Positions 1-12,900 of a stretch of DNA of 64,000 nt are shown in pieces. This DNA is from Lepidurus packardi (lineage: Eukaryota; Arthropoda; Branchiopoda; Notostraca; Triopsidae). A program made the position numbers and the translations under genes. The notes beneath the pieces were generated by a model. It searched no databases. It was not told the DNA's origin and saw nothing but the letters and a program-made list of their open reading frames with translations. The DNA lies in NCBI GenBank assembly GCA_023053545.1, contig JAKZAN010000002.1:11218790-11282789 (forward strand), in the 5' to 3' direction. Numbering within the stretch: the stretch's first letter is position 1; every line of letters begins with the position of its first letter.

Positions 1-369
1 TCGTTAGCTATGTTCTTCAGCCTTTTTTGGGGAATTTTCGAGCCAGGGGACAGACATCTAGAGCTCCAAAATATAGCATATATTGATATATTTGATACAT
101 TTATAATATTTGACATATTGCATATCAAACGTCCACGTCTTAACTTCAAGAGGCACTATTTTTTTTAGGCAAAGCAAACTCTCTTCTGCCCTTTTAGGTT
201 TATTTAAAAATACAGAAAGAACTTCATACAAAATAAATTTGATTTACTATACCCCCATAGCATCCCAGATTTTGCCTTTGCCAAGGAAAAGGCATCATGA
301 GAGCAGGTTAATTGATAATCCCGGATCAGTTGTTTGATAATTTAATTTCCAATTAAAGCTGCGAAGCAA

Positions 370-1354
370 TTACACCCGCTTCAAACTGGGAGGATAATAA
401 GTTTCACTGAGGGGAGAAAAACAAATCAACAACTTTTTGACAAAAACAAGTCTTGTTTTAGCATGAAGTTCTTACCATCCTCGAACGAGGGCAGGGTTAT
501 CGCAAATAGAAGCCTCCGAATTAAATACTAGGCCCTCTGGGCACACGTTCAAACGCGGACGAACCCCGTTGATACAAACGAAGAATCGACGGCAATCGGA
601 GGGATGAGCAAATCGAGGGTTACCCGTGGGTAAAAGACCTGCTGGATTAGGCACAGCTGGGCAACGGAAGTTCAAGAATGCTAGAAGTACACATATAAAC
701 CAATAGCTTATTTAGCGTTTAATCTTTCGAAGCAACGTTAATCGGTTTACCTGCCGCATCACAGTTTTCGACCTCATCAGCCCATTCGCAGCGCAAGGAT
801 CTGCTGCTAAAAGCCAAGCCTTCTGGGCAATTAAATACGAATTCTCGGCCGGCTACACATGTCAGGAATTGACCGCAATGACTTTGGTCGCCTAATTGAA
901 ACATACCCCATTGTCGCGGACAATTACCAGAAGGTTGGGCAGGTTCTGTTTGGAGCAGAAATAAGACAAATTGACGGCACACCAGACGAGTATATCGAAA
1001 GAGGACTGTTAGTGATGGCTATCGAAATGACATATCTTACGTTGTAAACTTCGGCTGCCACAGTCCACGTCGTTGGGATAGTCACAGGCAAAACGAAATG
1101 GAGCCGCCTTCTCATTAAAGAATAAGCCATCTCCACAGAGCCTCTCTTCGGCAATACCATCGCGGCATTCTATGTATTTATCGCACTGACGCTGGTCGGG
1201 GAAAAATCCGTTAGGTGCTGGACACTGTCCCCAGACTATATTAGACCAATGTATTGTTAAACAAGTTAAGATCTACTGTCGTAACTTTGAAAGTAATGGG
1301 CTTACCCAAACCGGCCAAATTTGCAAAGCACAATAGTATAAGCACACGCATCAT
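370..1354 (-). CDS. CPAP3/obstructor-like protein, three chitin-binding type-2 domains
   Basis: Secreted chitin-binding matrix protein, predicted 226 aa. Five exons on the minus strand: 1354-1306, 1235-1041, 945-751, 680-476 and 406-370. All junctions are GT-AG and the phases agree, with a total of 681 nt. Exon 1 is a signal peptide (MMRVLILLCFANLAGL). Exons 2, 3 and 4 each hold one CBM14 (peritrophin-A) domain with the six-cysteine pattern. The last exon encodes CETYYPPSLKRV, equivalent to the C-E-x-Y-Y tail seen in obstructor/Gasp proteins. Known role of the family: binding and organising chitin in cuticle and tracheal matrix. The gene has the same exon plan as its neighbour at 1881-3110, so the two are tandem duplicates. 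Its first ATG is followed directly by a second ATG and either could serve. Family assignment is firm; the exact obstructor subtype is not. Confidence 0.88.
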
Positions 1355-1880
1355 GACTATTAATATTCCTGTGAAGTATCGCGAAAGCCTTCACTGCACT
1401 GTCAATGGGAAAGTAAGTGGGAAGAGCATGTCTCTCTACAACTATATGGATTCCGAAGGCAGAAGTCCAAGGAAGACGGCTCACCAACGGGGAGGAGCTA
1501 TGCCTGGTGACCGAAACATGCAAATGCACCTGTGCTTGTGTCTTTCCCCATTACCGCTTCTAAGACGTATTGGTATGGCCTTCCTTCCTCTCTCTTACAC
1601 CCTTTCTATATGGCATGTGAAAGTAAAAGTTGACGGCCTTGGCTGATTTGATGAACTAGAAATTCTACCTTAACCATAACTAACCTCACCGCATTGTCTT
1701 CGAGGGAGAAAGGAGCCAGTAGTGCCATCGTTGCCTTCGGGCTAGACCGACATCCTTGGCATGCAAAGTAGCCTAACTAAAGTTCCATGTTATATTGACT
1801 TTCTTTCCATTTCCATACGAATGCATACAAAATAGTTCACAACAAACCATTCAAGATTAGATAAAAGATTTAGGTATTGA

Positions 1881-3110
1881 TTAGGAGGTAATGCGGTTTC
1901 TGGATGAAAACGGAGGCCTGTGAGGAATTATACCAGAAGTCCCCAAAGACAAAACTTCGACAGCTTGATCGGTTTCTGCAGGACGAGCTGTGGAAGCAGA
2001 GGCTGTTGTTGTCCTATTCCTCTTGGGCTTGACTGTTATGACTTCATCGTCATCTTCATCTTCGTCATCTTCACTGTAATATGTCTCACTAAATAAATTA
2101 GAAGGAACAGGTCATAAAACAAGTCCTTCAGAAAAAAAGGAATAAAACTTAAAGCTATTTTTCTCACCATCCAGGCACGTTCTTCGGTTTGTCGCAGCGT
2201 CCATTCTTGGGATTGAAGACGGATCCAACTGTGCAGCCGCCCAAACGAGGCTCTCCGGATAACAAACACATGTAAAACATGCGGCAATCGGTGGGATGTG
2301 GCAACCGATCGTGGTCACCAAACCGAAGGGGGCGGAACCTATGATTGACGTTCGGGCACACGAAATCCAACACAGCTAGAAACAAGTCAACATGAAAAGA
2401 ATCACAAGTCAAATACAACTTGTCTGATAACAGGAAAGCGTGCGTACTTGAGGCGCTGCAATTTACACGATGGGCTTGATCAGCGTGAACGCAAGCACCA
2501 ACTTTGGGTTCGAAAATGACACCGGGCGGGCAAGTAATCAATGTGTGCAGTCCGTCAGTACAATGATAGAATTGATTGCAAGTGCCATCAACCGGAAACA
2601 TTCCATTCCGTCTTGGGCAGTTCAGCGTAGGCTTGGAATCCTCTGTTGATACAGATACAGAAATTAAGCGATCAATTCCATTTAAATTAACTATTTTTCC
2701 TTAAATCGTTCGATTAAAACATCCAACAGGAAATTGAAACTGAAACCGTAAAATTTAGTACAACACTTACGGATACGAGTACGATTGCCGCAATCAACCG
2801 TATGAGGCATGTCGCACTTGCTTTTTTCGATGTCAAAGACTAATCCGTCGTCACATTCTCCAGGCATGGCCACACCTTTTTCGCAAATCTGGAATCGATC
2901 GCAGAAAACCGAGTCAGGAATGAAAAAAGGCACTTTGCTCATCTCGCAAGTCTCGTCAGACTTGACTGAAGCTGCTTCTATGTAATTAGATAAGCTTAAC
3001 GTAACAACTCAACTCAGATTTTTACATTTTTTTGGCAAAACTTACCAGTTGATCCTCCCAAAAGCACGCAAGCACATACTACACTAAAGATTCGAAGTGA
3101 ACGGGCCATG
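1881..3110 (-). CDS. CPAP3/obstructor-like protein with acidic C-terminal tail
   Basis: Second tandem CPAP3-type gene. Exons on the minus strand: 3110-3046 (signal peptide), 2977-2771, 2642-2448, 2375-2168 (one CBM14 each) and 2088-1881. The last exon starts CETYYSEDDEDEDDDE and runs on for about 69 residues of acidic then Thr/Ser/Ala-rich sequence, unlike the short tails of its relatives. Oddity: the exons total 883 nt, one more than a multiple of three. Exon 1 ends in phase 2, whereas exon 2 needs phase 1, as in all three sister genes. Read literally, the splice creates a stop. Removing one A from the five-A run at 3060-3064 would give a good signal peptide. This is either an assembly/sequencing error or a real disabling change. 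All downstream exons are intact, which favours a sequence error. The role is chitin binding in extracellular matrix (family knowledge). Confidence 0.85.
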
Positions 3111-3161
3111 ATAATGTAGAAGCCAAGACTGCGACTAACGTAACACTGACCAAGAAACTAG

Positions 3162-3171
3162 CCTTTTTATA
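3162..3171 (-). promoter_or_regulatory. Probable TATA box of the CPAP3 gene at 1881-3110
   Basis: TATAAAAAGG on the minus strand, about 52 bp upstream of the ATG at 3110. A TCAGTG initiator-like motif lies at 3149-3144, about 24 bp downstream of the TATA start, which is slightly close. Strong TATA promoters are common in cuticle genes. Confidence 0.55.
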
Positions 3172-4049
3172 CATGGTATTGCGGATGGGGTGACACTTTG
3201 CGTATAGGTTTTTAGGGCTTACCAGCCATAAGGGACTTGATGAATCTGCTTTTAATTATAGTGGCCATGATCACCTTGTACGGATACTTTTTCACTCTCT
3301 CTTTCGCATTCTTTGCCTTGACCGAACAAAAACCTGTCGGAGGTCATCATTTAGCCTAAACAACAGCTATGCGGGACTACTTGGCATTAAGATGTGTTCA
3401 TTCATTTAAAATGCTTAGGGAACTTTTACTTTCAAGGGAAATAAGCCAATATAGAAAATGTCCTCATTGCTGCTTAGTCGATTTGGTAGCAATTTGGCAA
3501 TAAGCTTTTGTTTGTTACCAAATCATGTAGTTAGACGAATTTAATATTTCCTCCGTCTCTTCTTTAAAGAAGCCACTGATATAGGTTAACTCTGTAACCA
3601 TTTAGCGAATACATTCAAACAGTTCAAATTTCCAGTGATGGGTAATGTCAAACAAAGTGAAAGAATGACTTGTCGTTTTTGAATAGTTTTGACTTTTTGA
3701 AGGCGTAGCTGTCACCTCGAACACTCTGTAGTTAGCATAATTATTCTAAACCAGTATGATAAAGCTCAATATTCTATTTTTCATTCAGTTATTCATGCAT
3801 TATTATTCATTAGATTATTCAGCATTCCATTATTCAATATTCATTTCTACTAAACAAAGCAACGACGTTTGACCTGTGTGTCATTCGATCTCATGGGTAT
3901 TTTGTCTTCGAAATGTATCCAGATTGACCTGGGCATTCTCTGCGGCCACGCAAGGTCACAGGATTAGTCAAGGATGAACAAACTTCCTGCATTTGTGATT
4001 GTCTATTCGGCGGAACTGGTTCTCTCTGGGTATTCTGATATAGCACAGT
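3172..4049. other. Intergenic region between divergent CPAP genes
   Basis: About 0.9 kb between two divergently oriented chitin-binding genes. It probably holds their regulatory sequences. It contains an AT-rich stretch with repeated attattcatt-like words near 3780-3850. I see no coding sequence. Confidence 0.4.
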
Positions 4050-4667
4050 ATGAGGAAGCCTGGTGTAATTTTGATTGCTTTCGTATTTCTCACCATTTCT
4101 GCAGGTATTTTTTACATTTGCCGATGTAAGAATAAACACTCAATTTCTGTTATTTACACATCGACAAACAGATAAACAGCTCGACACCAATCTTTGGCAT
4201 CCCGTTGCGGGATTACTAGAATGTTTGCAATCATCTCTGCCCTACGTTATAGCGGATCCCACTCAATGTGACAAGTATTACGTTTGTGAAAATGGAAAGA
4301 AGCGAGAAGTTCTGTGTCCGGATGGCATGGCTTTTCAATTTTCAATCCAAAGTTGCGTATACCTCGCCCATGCCACTGAATGCAAAGGCACATTGCGTAA
4401 CTAAAAAAAAAAAAAAAATTATTGTATGTAACATTCGAAAATTACTTCGTAGAAACTCCAAAACCGAATGGACGCTGTCTACGGCAATACGGATTTTTCC
4501 CAACCCAGGATCCTCCCATTTGTAACAAGTTCCTGCACTGCATCGAAGGCATAGGTACTGAAATAACTTGCCTCGATGATTTACTGTATAACCCCAAAAA
4601 GGGAGCTTGTGATTACCCCAACAATGTCGACACCTCCTACTGCGCTTTCAAGGCTTCGGCCTCCTGA
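4050..4667 (+). CDS. Secreted chitin-binding protein with two CBM14 domains
   Basis: Predicted 164 aa. Exons: 4050-4104 (signal peptide MRKPGVILIAFVFLTISA), 4172-4396 and 4453-4667, total 495 nt, all phase-1 GT-AG junctions. Exon 2 holds a CBM14 domain (C-LQSSLPYVIADPTQ-C-DKYYVC), followed by a second one in exon 3 ending DYPNNVDTSYC. The second domain resembles domain 2 of the three-domain CPAP3 genes nearby. The ORF stops at TGA (4665-4667), and the stop is followed at once by a good donor (gag|gtaaag). This suggests the exon once spliced onward to a third domain, and a decayed match to such a domain lies at 4777-4915. So this is probably a CPAP3-derived gene shortened by a new stop. An AATAAA signal at 4750-4755 fits the current 3' end. 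Whether the protein is functional is not known. Confidence 0.82.
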
Positions 4668-4749
4668 GGTAAAGAAACGTGTTCAAATATTATGCCTCCC
4701 ATGTTTACTTATACTCTCGTACAGAAACTAGGGTAACCTGAATTTCTTC

Positions 4750-4755
4750 AATAAA
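4750..4755 (+). terminator. Poly(A) signal AATAAA
   Basis: Canonical AATAAA 83 bp after the stop of the two-domain CBM14 gene. Confidence 0.55.
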
Positions 4756-4776
4756 TACAAAAAGGATTAACAAACA

Positions 4777-4915
4777 GACTTTGCCGATCCCTCTGATTGC
4801 TGGTAGTTTCCGGTTTGCGATAACCGAGAAACGTTTAGTTAGTAGCTTATGCTGCGAGTGTTGCTTTCAACTCGGCCAACAATCAGTGCGAACAAGGCAG
4901 CATTATCAGCTGGTC
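4777..4915 (+). pseudogene. Relic of a third CBM14 exon
   Basis: After an AG at 4777-4778 one frame reads FADPSDCW, then a stop, then FPVCDN. Further on, another frame reads AASVAFNSANNQCEQGS. Together these follow the order of a CBM14 domain (F-x-DPSDC-x-x-F-x-x-C ... G-x-x-FN-x-x-x-x-x-C) but with in-frame stops and a frame change. It lies just downstream of the two-domain gene and past its poly(A) signal, where the third-domain exon of a CPAP3 gene would be. Confidence 0.55.
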
Positions 4916-4968
4916 TATAGAAAAAAAGAAAAATTGGCAAGAGCAACAATTTGTAACAGCTCAATACT

Positions 4969-5059
4969 CAGGGCCGTATTTCCTATAAGGCCAACCTAGG
5001 CCATGGCCTAGGGCGCAGCAGTCAGGGGGGGTGCGCATATTTGTGTAAGCACGGCTCTG
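4969..5059. mobile_element. 91-bp hAT-type MITE
   Basis: The element begins CAGGGCCGTATTT and ends AGCACGGCTCTG. The two ends are imperfect inverted repeats (about 10 of 13 match). It is flanked on both sides by the same 8 bp, tcaatact (4961-4968 and 5060-5067). An 8-bp target duplication plus CAGgGCCG-type ends is the mark of the hAT superfamily. The inside (CCTAGGCCATGGCCTAGG, 4995-5012) is palindromic and there is no coding capacity, so it is non-autonomous. The preserved duplication implies a fairly recent insertion. Confidence 0.75.
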
Positions 5060-5067
5060 TCAATACT

Positions 5068-6931
5068 TAATCAATTGATGCCTTTAGCCCAGATAGCAAG
5101 CAACTTTTAGACTAGTGGGCGTTAAAACCCGAAAGTGCGGAGTTTTTACGGTTTAAGGGTTGGCTTGCTGACCTGGCTTTTGTACTTATCGCATATCTGG
5201 AACAGAACACGTCGATCCTAACTGCGTACTTCCAACGCGGTTGGCAGGTTTCTTGCTGTGCATAAGTGGCGAAATGGATCGAGACAAGTTTCGATGTCAC
5301 ACGTGCGTGTTTTCTTTTTCAAGTCGCGGTTTGCTTAACGGGGACAAAAACCTCACATTCAATTTATGATTTAGGACAAAAAAAATGTTAAGAACCCCTT
5401 TTACGTTTCTTTCCTCAAAAGCGTGGTAAAAACTTTTTATTTTACAAAAGGACTTTTTGACATTTTCGCCAGTGCTGCTGATCAAGGACCTCATAATGTG
5501 AAAAAGGCATGGGACCTTATAAGAGTAATGCCTGGCTACATAGTTGAAATGGATGTTAGGGTCCATTATTTTTCCCTACTGCTGCGTGACCGCCTTCCAT
5601 GCTCCCGGATCAGCGGGACAGCTTGACAGGAGTGATAATGCAAAGGTGCTGTGTTTTTAGCCATTACGTTAAAGTAAGCCTCTACTAATACACTTGCCCT
5701 TACCTCTGCCCCAGAATTAGAAAAACACTTCTGGATAAGGGTACCAACATATCTTTTATCGGCTCCTACGCATTTTCACTATTGACGATTTCTAGTCAAA
5801 TTGGATTTGGACAGTTTACACCGTGGCAAGTTTGCCCCACTTTACACTTCCTTTGAGAGTGCAAACTTTGCTTTTCCAAAACAGAAACACTCCCAATTCC
5901 ACATTCATACTGTTAACTAGTTTTGACAAAACAAAGACATTAGCAACTGCGTTCTTTTTGGCCCAGTTAGCGCCTACTTGTCAGAAATTTCTCTATTCTG
6001 TCAGTTAACATAGAAATGAAAAAGCGAATTAGGGACGACAGAACATGGGATTGGGGTCAAATGTTACACCTAGCTTTACAAACGTCATTACCTTGGTTAC
6101 AATATAAAGACTTGCTTTAGAAATGGAATGTTTTGCTGTCGCACTTGCCGTACCTTTAATAAGATTAGTGGCTGGCTACGGACAAAACGTCTTCATACAC
6201 GCCCGAGTTTTTGACACATCAATGCGAATCAAATTATAATTTTTCTGACTCGCTGAAAGAGTCACAATTTCGGATCTATAGCTTTAGACGGACATAAATT
6301 AGAGACTTGTCCCTTAATTAATCATGTGATATACTTAAACTGTAGAAAACACTATAGAGTATGGCCCCTGCAGTGCATGATTGGAACGTAAATCTTGGAA
6401 CCTCACCTACGCTATGTTGGCATGCCTTGCATTTCAGAAGTCCGTTGGGGATATACTTGGAAATTTTAATTATGGGTTACCTCTTTCAGCTCTTATATTA
6501 GGAACGTCACTGCGTATAAAACGTTTTCGACAAAAAACTAATTTGGAAAAGTAGCGCAAGACGCGGTAGAAGAAGCTACGTAAGAAAAGTTCCGTCAAAG
6601 TTAATAAACTACCTCCCAATTTGGTGTGGGTCATTTCAAATTTGACCTAATGACAACGGAGCTGGACGCATGCGTGACCTGATTTCGGTGTTCACGTACA
6701 CACCAGGCATATATCTACTCGCACCAACCAAGAAGGGCTTCAGTCGCTCGGTTTTCCAGTGCTCCTCAGTTCCAAGGAATCTCACAGAGCTCGATATTAT
6801 TATTATTTTTCTTTTTTTATTTCTTTAGCCTTGCAGGTCAAGCGTATCAGTATGAACGGATAAAAAAACGGGAGGGAAATAACACCCTACTCTAGTCCAC
6901 ATTTTTTGTCATTTAGTGTGTGTGTGTGAGA
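5068..6931. other. Intergenic region, no gene seen
   Basis: About 1.9 kb with only short, stop-rich frames. One minus-strand frame at 5566-5297 lacks any recognisable motif. A short (TG)n run lies at about 6916-6928, just before the GPCR start. Confidence 0.4.
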
Positions 6932-9900
6932 ATGGGCATAGTTAATGAATATACTTTAATGGGGCAGCCTAATATGACTTGTCCAACGTACTGGGATATA
7001 CCACTGAACTCGAGTCGAGCGGTGGCCGAAGCGTTAATTGCTCATCCCAATGAAGACTTCTCTTTGAACGCCAACTGGACGCGTGACAGTCCCATTTCCA
7101 GCAGGTTTGATATAAATATATGGACCGCTGAAGCTGTCACAGCTTCTATGAATGGCAACTTCCCCTTCCAAGAAGTGGACGGATATTATGCTCCTCGTGT
7201 CATGTCAAACACAGCGGCCACCGCCATGCATACTCTGAAGTACTATAGTTACGGTGTAGCTTTGCCAGCCATTTGCGGACTTGGCATTCTCGGAAATGTG
7301 CTCAACCTTATTGTTCTTACTCGGCCTACTATGCGAGGACCGGCCTACGTTTACATGCGAGGTAAACAAGTTCGTACGCCTATTCTTAGATTCTCGCCTC
7401 CCTGTCCCCCCTTAACTACGTACAGCAGCACTTGAAGCTAACCAAACAAGTGTGATTTATTTGCACGTGCTTCCTTTTACTTTCCCTAATTAGGCGTTGA
7501 TGGCCTGTATTCCTTGCGCTTTTCTAAAGTAAACTACCAGGTAGCAGTTATTGCGGCGCATTAAGTTTGGCATGCATGGAAAGCGCGGTTTAGCAAAACT
7601 ATAAGATGATCACCTAATAATTTATCGACGGGAACGTGTTGATTGCGAAAACCAGTGCGCAGTTCTATAATAAGATACTGTACTGTCATCTCCTAACGTA
7701 TCTCCTCTTGAGTACTTAGCATAAAGCAATCAAGCATTTTATGGTAATGGTAAAGAGGAAACTGAAACCGCGCTTGCAACGCTTGATAGCTCCTGGCTTC
7801 GTCTCTCCGAAGTGCTGGACACTCCATTACCTCGCTGATTAAACGTATAAATGGCATAACATACGCTTTCTAGAGCCCTGACATTGTTTCTCTTATCATA
7901 CCTTCCCAGGCATCGATTACAATTTGTATTATCTACAAACTTTATTTATTTACCTATACAATTTGCAAATTTGTTTATTTACCAAAGTTAAATACTTTAC
8001 TAAAAAATGCATCAGTCTTTTTTTAAAAAACGAAATTTATTTGTTCATATTTTTCTTCCTCTTTCTTTATTAAGCAGATGGAGCTCATTTCCGCGATCCG
8101 CCAAAGTACACCTGTTGTCCATTGTTTTTGAAAAATTGTGAAATGTTAAATTAACGTTTAGTTTGTACTCTGTATGTATAGCATTATTGTATTTATCTAG
8201 AATGAACTTATCTTTTATTCGTTTATTTAAAATTAATTTACCTTTTATTTATTTAGCAACAAAATAGTTAGAAGCAAAACGACATTGTGAGTCGAGGGAC
8301 GATGACATTTCAGTCATCGATTGGAGAACTAAAATTGTAAACGGAGGTCTCTCGCAGGAAAATAAGATGCAAGCTTGTTTCCAGGAAACGTTTTAAACTA
8401 AACGATTTCAGAGAATGCCTCGGACTTGGACAAGGGCCTCAAAGCACAGCCTGAAGAGTACCAATGAATCTCCAATTGCCTGGAGAAATCAAACACAAAG
8501 CAAACGCACTATAGCGAGTTTTCTTTTATTTTTTATACATTTGGCTTCTGGGATACACGAAAAATTTATGTCAACAAACGCCTGCATGTCTAGCCCGATT
8601 AGCCAACGCATACGGCAGCTAGCACCACAATCTCCCGCGCTTACGGTGTCAGTTTCCGTCGCCAAAGAGAGGCAGTAGAGCAAGTCCATAAAAAGGAATA
8701 AAAGAGCACACCAAGGAGAAAAATTGGAGTCCCATAAGATGCTCTGCTGGACTTCTATGCACTTGAACAACTCGACATTTGTACAAGATACGGAGTATTT
8801 TTTGCTCGTCTCCAGCTTTGCTGAAAGTATTGCGTCAATCTACTTCATCTACTCTAGATCGTTTAATCAATCTGTGTTTGAATCTGTGTTTTTAATCAAT
8901 CTGTGTTCTCCCTCCCTCTCTTTCTCTGACTAACCAGGGTCGGTTTGCATTCCCTGACTTCCTTTTTCCTCTTCGCCTTTTCGCGTGTGCGGAGTGTATA
9001 TACATTGTCCAAACCAGCATTTGCTTAGCATAGTGGACAGACGTACCAACGGCAGCCACGAAAGATCAATATGCTTTTTCCTCTGCAGCATCCTATAGTT
9101 TTCTAGGGGGTCTCAACGCTCCATGTCATCTATAAAAAAAAAAGTTTCGTGTCAGACAGTTAGTCAAAGCCCTTTATCAGGCACGCACATAGTTTCTTGT
9201 AGAAATTAGTTAGATGTCAACTAAACAAAAAATGCAACTCTCAATCAAAGCGCTACCCATACTTCACCCATAATGTCTATATATGGCTAAGTGGCTGTTC
9301 TTTTTACACAAATGTACTACATACAATCAGTTGAAGCAGATACTATAGCGGTGAGCAAACTTCGTTACCCGTTAACCTTGTCTCGTCTGTACACTACGTA
9401 CAGTATCTAGGGATACAGGGTAATGTGCTTCGACAATGAAACAATGACCACATCATTAAAGCACAGCGTAACGAACCGGTAACCGAGAACGTTACCAGGA
9501 CAACTGTCTACTACCTACCGCTAGTTCTTTTTTCACTCATCTTTTATGTATTACTACGCCTACTAACAACCTATGTCTGACGGAAAAAAGCTAATATGTT
9601 CAATCTCGGGGCGCTCATAATCCAAACCGTTCCTGCTTAAATAGCGCATGCTTGCAAAATCCATAGTTTCATTTCTTGACAGAAAACAATCTGCAAAATT
9701 AGACACTAGAAATAATTAAAGAAAAAAGTCCAATATCGAAAGAAAACTTTCCACAGCTGTTACCAGCCAGCCAATCAATCTACACTACAAAAACAGTATT
9801 CCATGAACAATGAATTCGTTCTCGGACTTTGGGAGGCCATGTTCTCTCTAGGGAACTTTTTCCCTGATAGTTTCACCCTCTTCGATTACTGCCACTTTCT

Positions 9901-12900
9901 CTGAGCTCAAATGCTTTTAATCATGCTTCTATAAGCACGAAGCTTCAAACTTCGCGGTACATTTACACAGGAGCCATCTAAAAAAGTACTTCTTCCATGG
10001 ACCCCTTCACAGTTGTAGCAATTTGCAACAAAGAGGCCCAAGGCCTATACAGGGTATGTGTAAAACCGGAATGTCAGAATGTGTATGTATACCTTTAAGC
10101 AGCACTAGACTGGGTAATGCGGTGCTTACTAGAAGATATCAGAAATCTTGGCACGGAGCCTAACAACAGATGTAGTCATTAAGCTGTCTCGAGAACCGTA
10201 AGTTTCCACCGTAGCAACATTTCTTTACTTTCGCCCTCTTTTTCTCCCCTACAGCAGTCCTTATTCTATGGGGATTTTAGGCTTAAAAGTATAGAGTTAT
10301 ACGTGTACGTTTAAGTGATGGCTCAGTGCCAGATAGGAAATTGGCTGTCCTATGCAGGAATCCCCTTTCCGTGTTTTTCGTTTTCCCCCCAAGTTTGTCT
10401 TTCCTCCGTTGCTATAGCTGCTTCTTTGAAGGGTCAACTGTAATGTCTTCCTGTGCGGGACCCTTACATTACTTCCCTATACTATCCGTCAAGGTGTCAA
10501 GAATTGCCGCTTCTCTAATATCCTATGGGAGTCTTTTTCAGTATATAGTTCACTACTGTGATCACCGAGAAAGTTATAGAAAGTGAGGCATTATATGTCA
10601 GCAACTTAAAAAAGAACGAGGCCTACTCGCGGCATGAACTTTTGTTTGCCCCAAAAGTAATATATACACATATATAAGGGAGTGTATATATATAACAAAC
10701 CATTTTTCTTCCTCTTGACGTCTTCACCCTACGTTAAACGAGAAAGAAGGGCAAATACCTATTCTCCAAAATAGTTTTCCTGTTTCGTACAGCGAAGGAG
10801 ATTAAGAGAAAAAAAGGGCAAAGACCTGGAAGTCCCTCAGTTTTCCGGAAAAATTACTTTACGAAAATAGAAAACCTGCATCTCGACGTGCTGTTGGATG
10901 GCGTCAAGCTATGAGGAGTAGAAATCTAAGGGCCTAATCCTATTGATTTCTTCCGCCTCGCAGCAATAGTGTACGGTACGCAACAATAAGATTATATGGT
11001 CGCTAGACGCGTGAAGAAAGTATGCTGGATACCCGCAAACTGGAGAAAAAACTTATAAGAATATTGTAGCGCAAAAACGAGCTGCGACGAACATACTATT
11101 GCCCCTTTAATGAGTCGTAGATCCCGATTTACGACACGAAATCGCAAGAATCTGTTCATGTGAGGGTTAACGCAGAATAAGAAACGAGATCTAGATTCCC
11201 TTACGCCTCTAGTGGCGGGTTTGTAATATGTTCCCAAATAGATAATGTGGTAGGTCTCATAACGAGAAAAGAAACAACCTCATTTGTATTGCTTATCCGA
11301 AACATCAGCCTAAACCTCGTGGAGCTCGGGTTGAAGAATCTTATATAACCTCTAAATACAACCGATGTGTTATTAAGCCATCTACAGCTTAGAATGAAGG
11401 GAGCCAAATAGAGTAAAAGCCAAAGGAAGCTGAACACATAGGGGGCTCAATTTGGCCAGGTCACAACACTAATTTCCAAAGCCATTTAATCCTCCTATCC
11501 CTTGCTCTCATAAACCAGTATCGTTATTTAACAAAGGTAGCCTCGGTTCTGCTCACGGAACCGTTTATCTTTTCCTGTCTGAAGAAATACAGGCTTTTTA
11601 TTAGGCAATCATGTAGTACGGTTATACAGCCAAAGAAGGGAACACGTATAATCACATATGCTGTAGGCTTTCGTGGCATGACCTACATTCAAAAAGTAAA
11701 CGTTTAGCCGCTCTCTTTCAGTATGTCCCTTGTTCATTACATTCCTAACCTCTTGTACGCTCGGGAGATATTTCTTAGATCCTTAATTGAGATTTTAGTT
11801 GCCTAGCGTCTGAGGAGAGTGCGTCAGTGGAACGAGTATTGGAGAAGTTCAAATATTCACTATGAAATTTGCCTTCTATATAATGTATTAAAAGCGTAGA
11901 TACTCCGTGAAGCTTCAAAAAATAATCGACACTTTTTTAAGCAGCGTCATGCGACGCCGCAAACGTGGCGAACAAGATCGGTTCGAGACGGAGCACAATT
12001 GACGTGCACTTTGTATATAAAAGAAAAAGAATCCGAAGGGCGAGAAAAAGAGGGAGGGAGAAAAAAAAAAGTGAGAGAAAAGTTGAAAGAAGACCTTTTT
12101 TGTATTGAAGACGGGAGGGGCATTCAGGTCATTCTCTTTGTCCATAAAGTTCAGCTACTTCTTCACACGACGCAAAGATTGAACTCCTTATCATCGTTAA
12201 TTTGAAACGCTCTTAAACTTGGATAAATGGTACACGAGTGTAAATAAATCTAAGGCTAACTTTTCATCGCAACCAAAACAACCTTTCTTTTCCCCACTCA
12301 ATATGACCTTTTTCGATTCGTTTCATTTGCAACGATCAATGTGATTCTAGGATTATAGAGGCGCAGTTAAAGCTCGTGAACTAGAAAGTATAGAACCCGC
12401 ACTGCACATCATACTTAGTCAAAAGCTGCCCTAGATTGTCAAAAACTTCAAGCCAACCAGGCAAAAAACTCAGATATAATAAGTAGTAATAAAATAACCT
12501 TGAAGTAAAAAGACAAACTTCACAACATCAATAATACATGGAAAACTGCTACCAGCTTGTATTGTTCCAACTAAAATGAAAGCGCCGACTCGTCTAGTGC
12601 GTATATATTTGCGGGGGAAAAAATACATCCTCACAAAGCTAATTTATACCCCGCAAGAATATCAGAGAAGATAAGAACTTAAATTCCCCGCAAAGTTTCA
12701 CGTGACTGGTTGCTGCTTACCGATGAGCTCCTGGTGGGATGTATTGTGTGTACATACAGAGAAAGTGACTGTCTTTTGTAGTTTCTTGCTGTCCTCACAG
12801 TTCGAATAATGGCGTCATCATCATCCATCTTTTGATGGAACGGTTTGAATGTGAGCTATGAGTGACGCTGTGATAGTCACTTTGCAAACTACCTGGACCA

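Noticed and set aside
5297-5566. 89-codon minus-strand frame
   Set aside because: No motif, lies in sequence without splice or promoter signals; likely chance.
11940-11995. tRNA-like word ggttcgag near a small hairpin
   Set aside because: No A box at proper spacing and no cloverleaf could be drawn.
11915-12145. Minus-strand frame starting MDKENDLNAPPVFNTKK, followed by gt, inside the GPCR intron
   Set aside because: Resembles a first exon, but the rest is Phe-rich low-complexity and no following exon was found.
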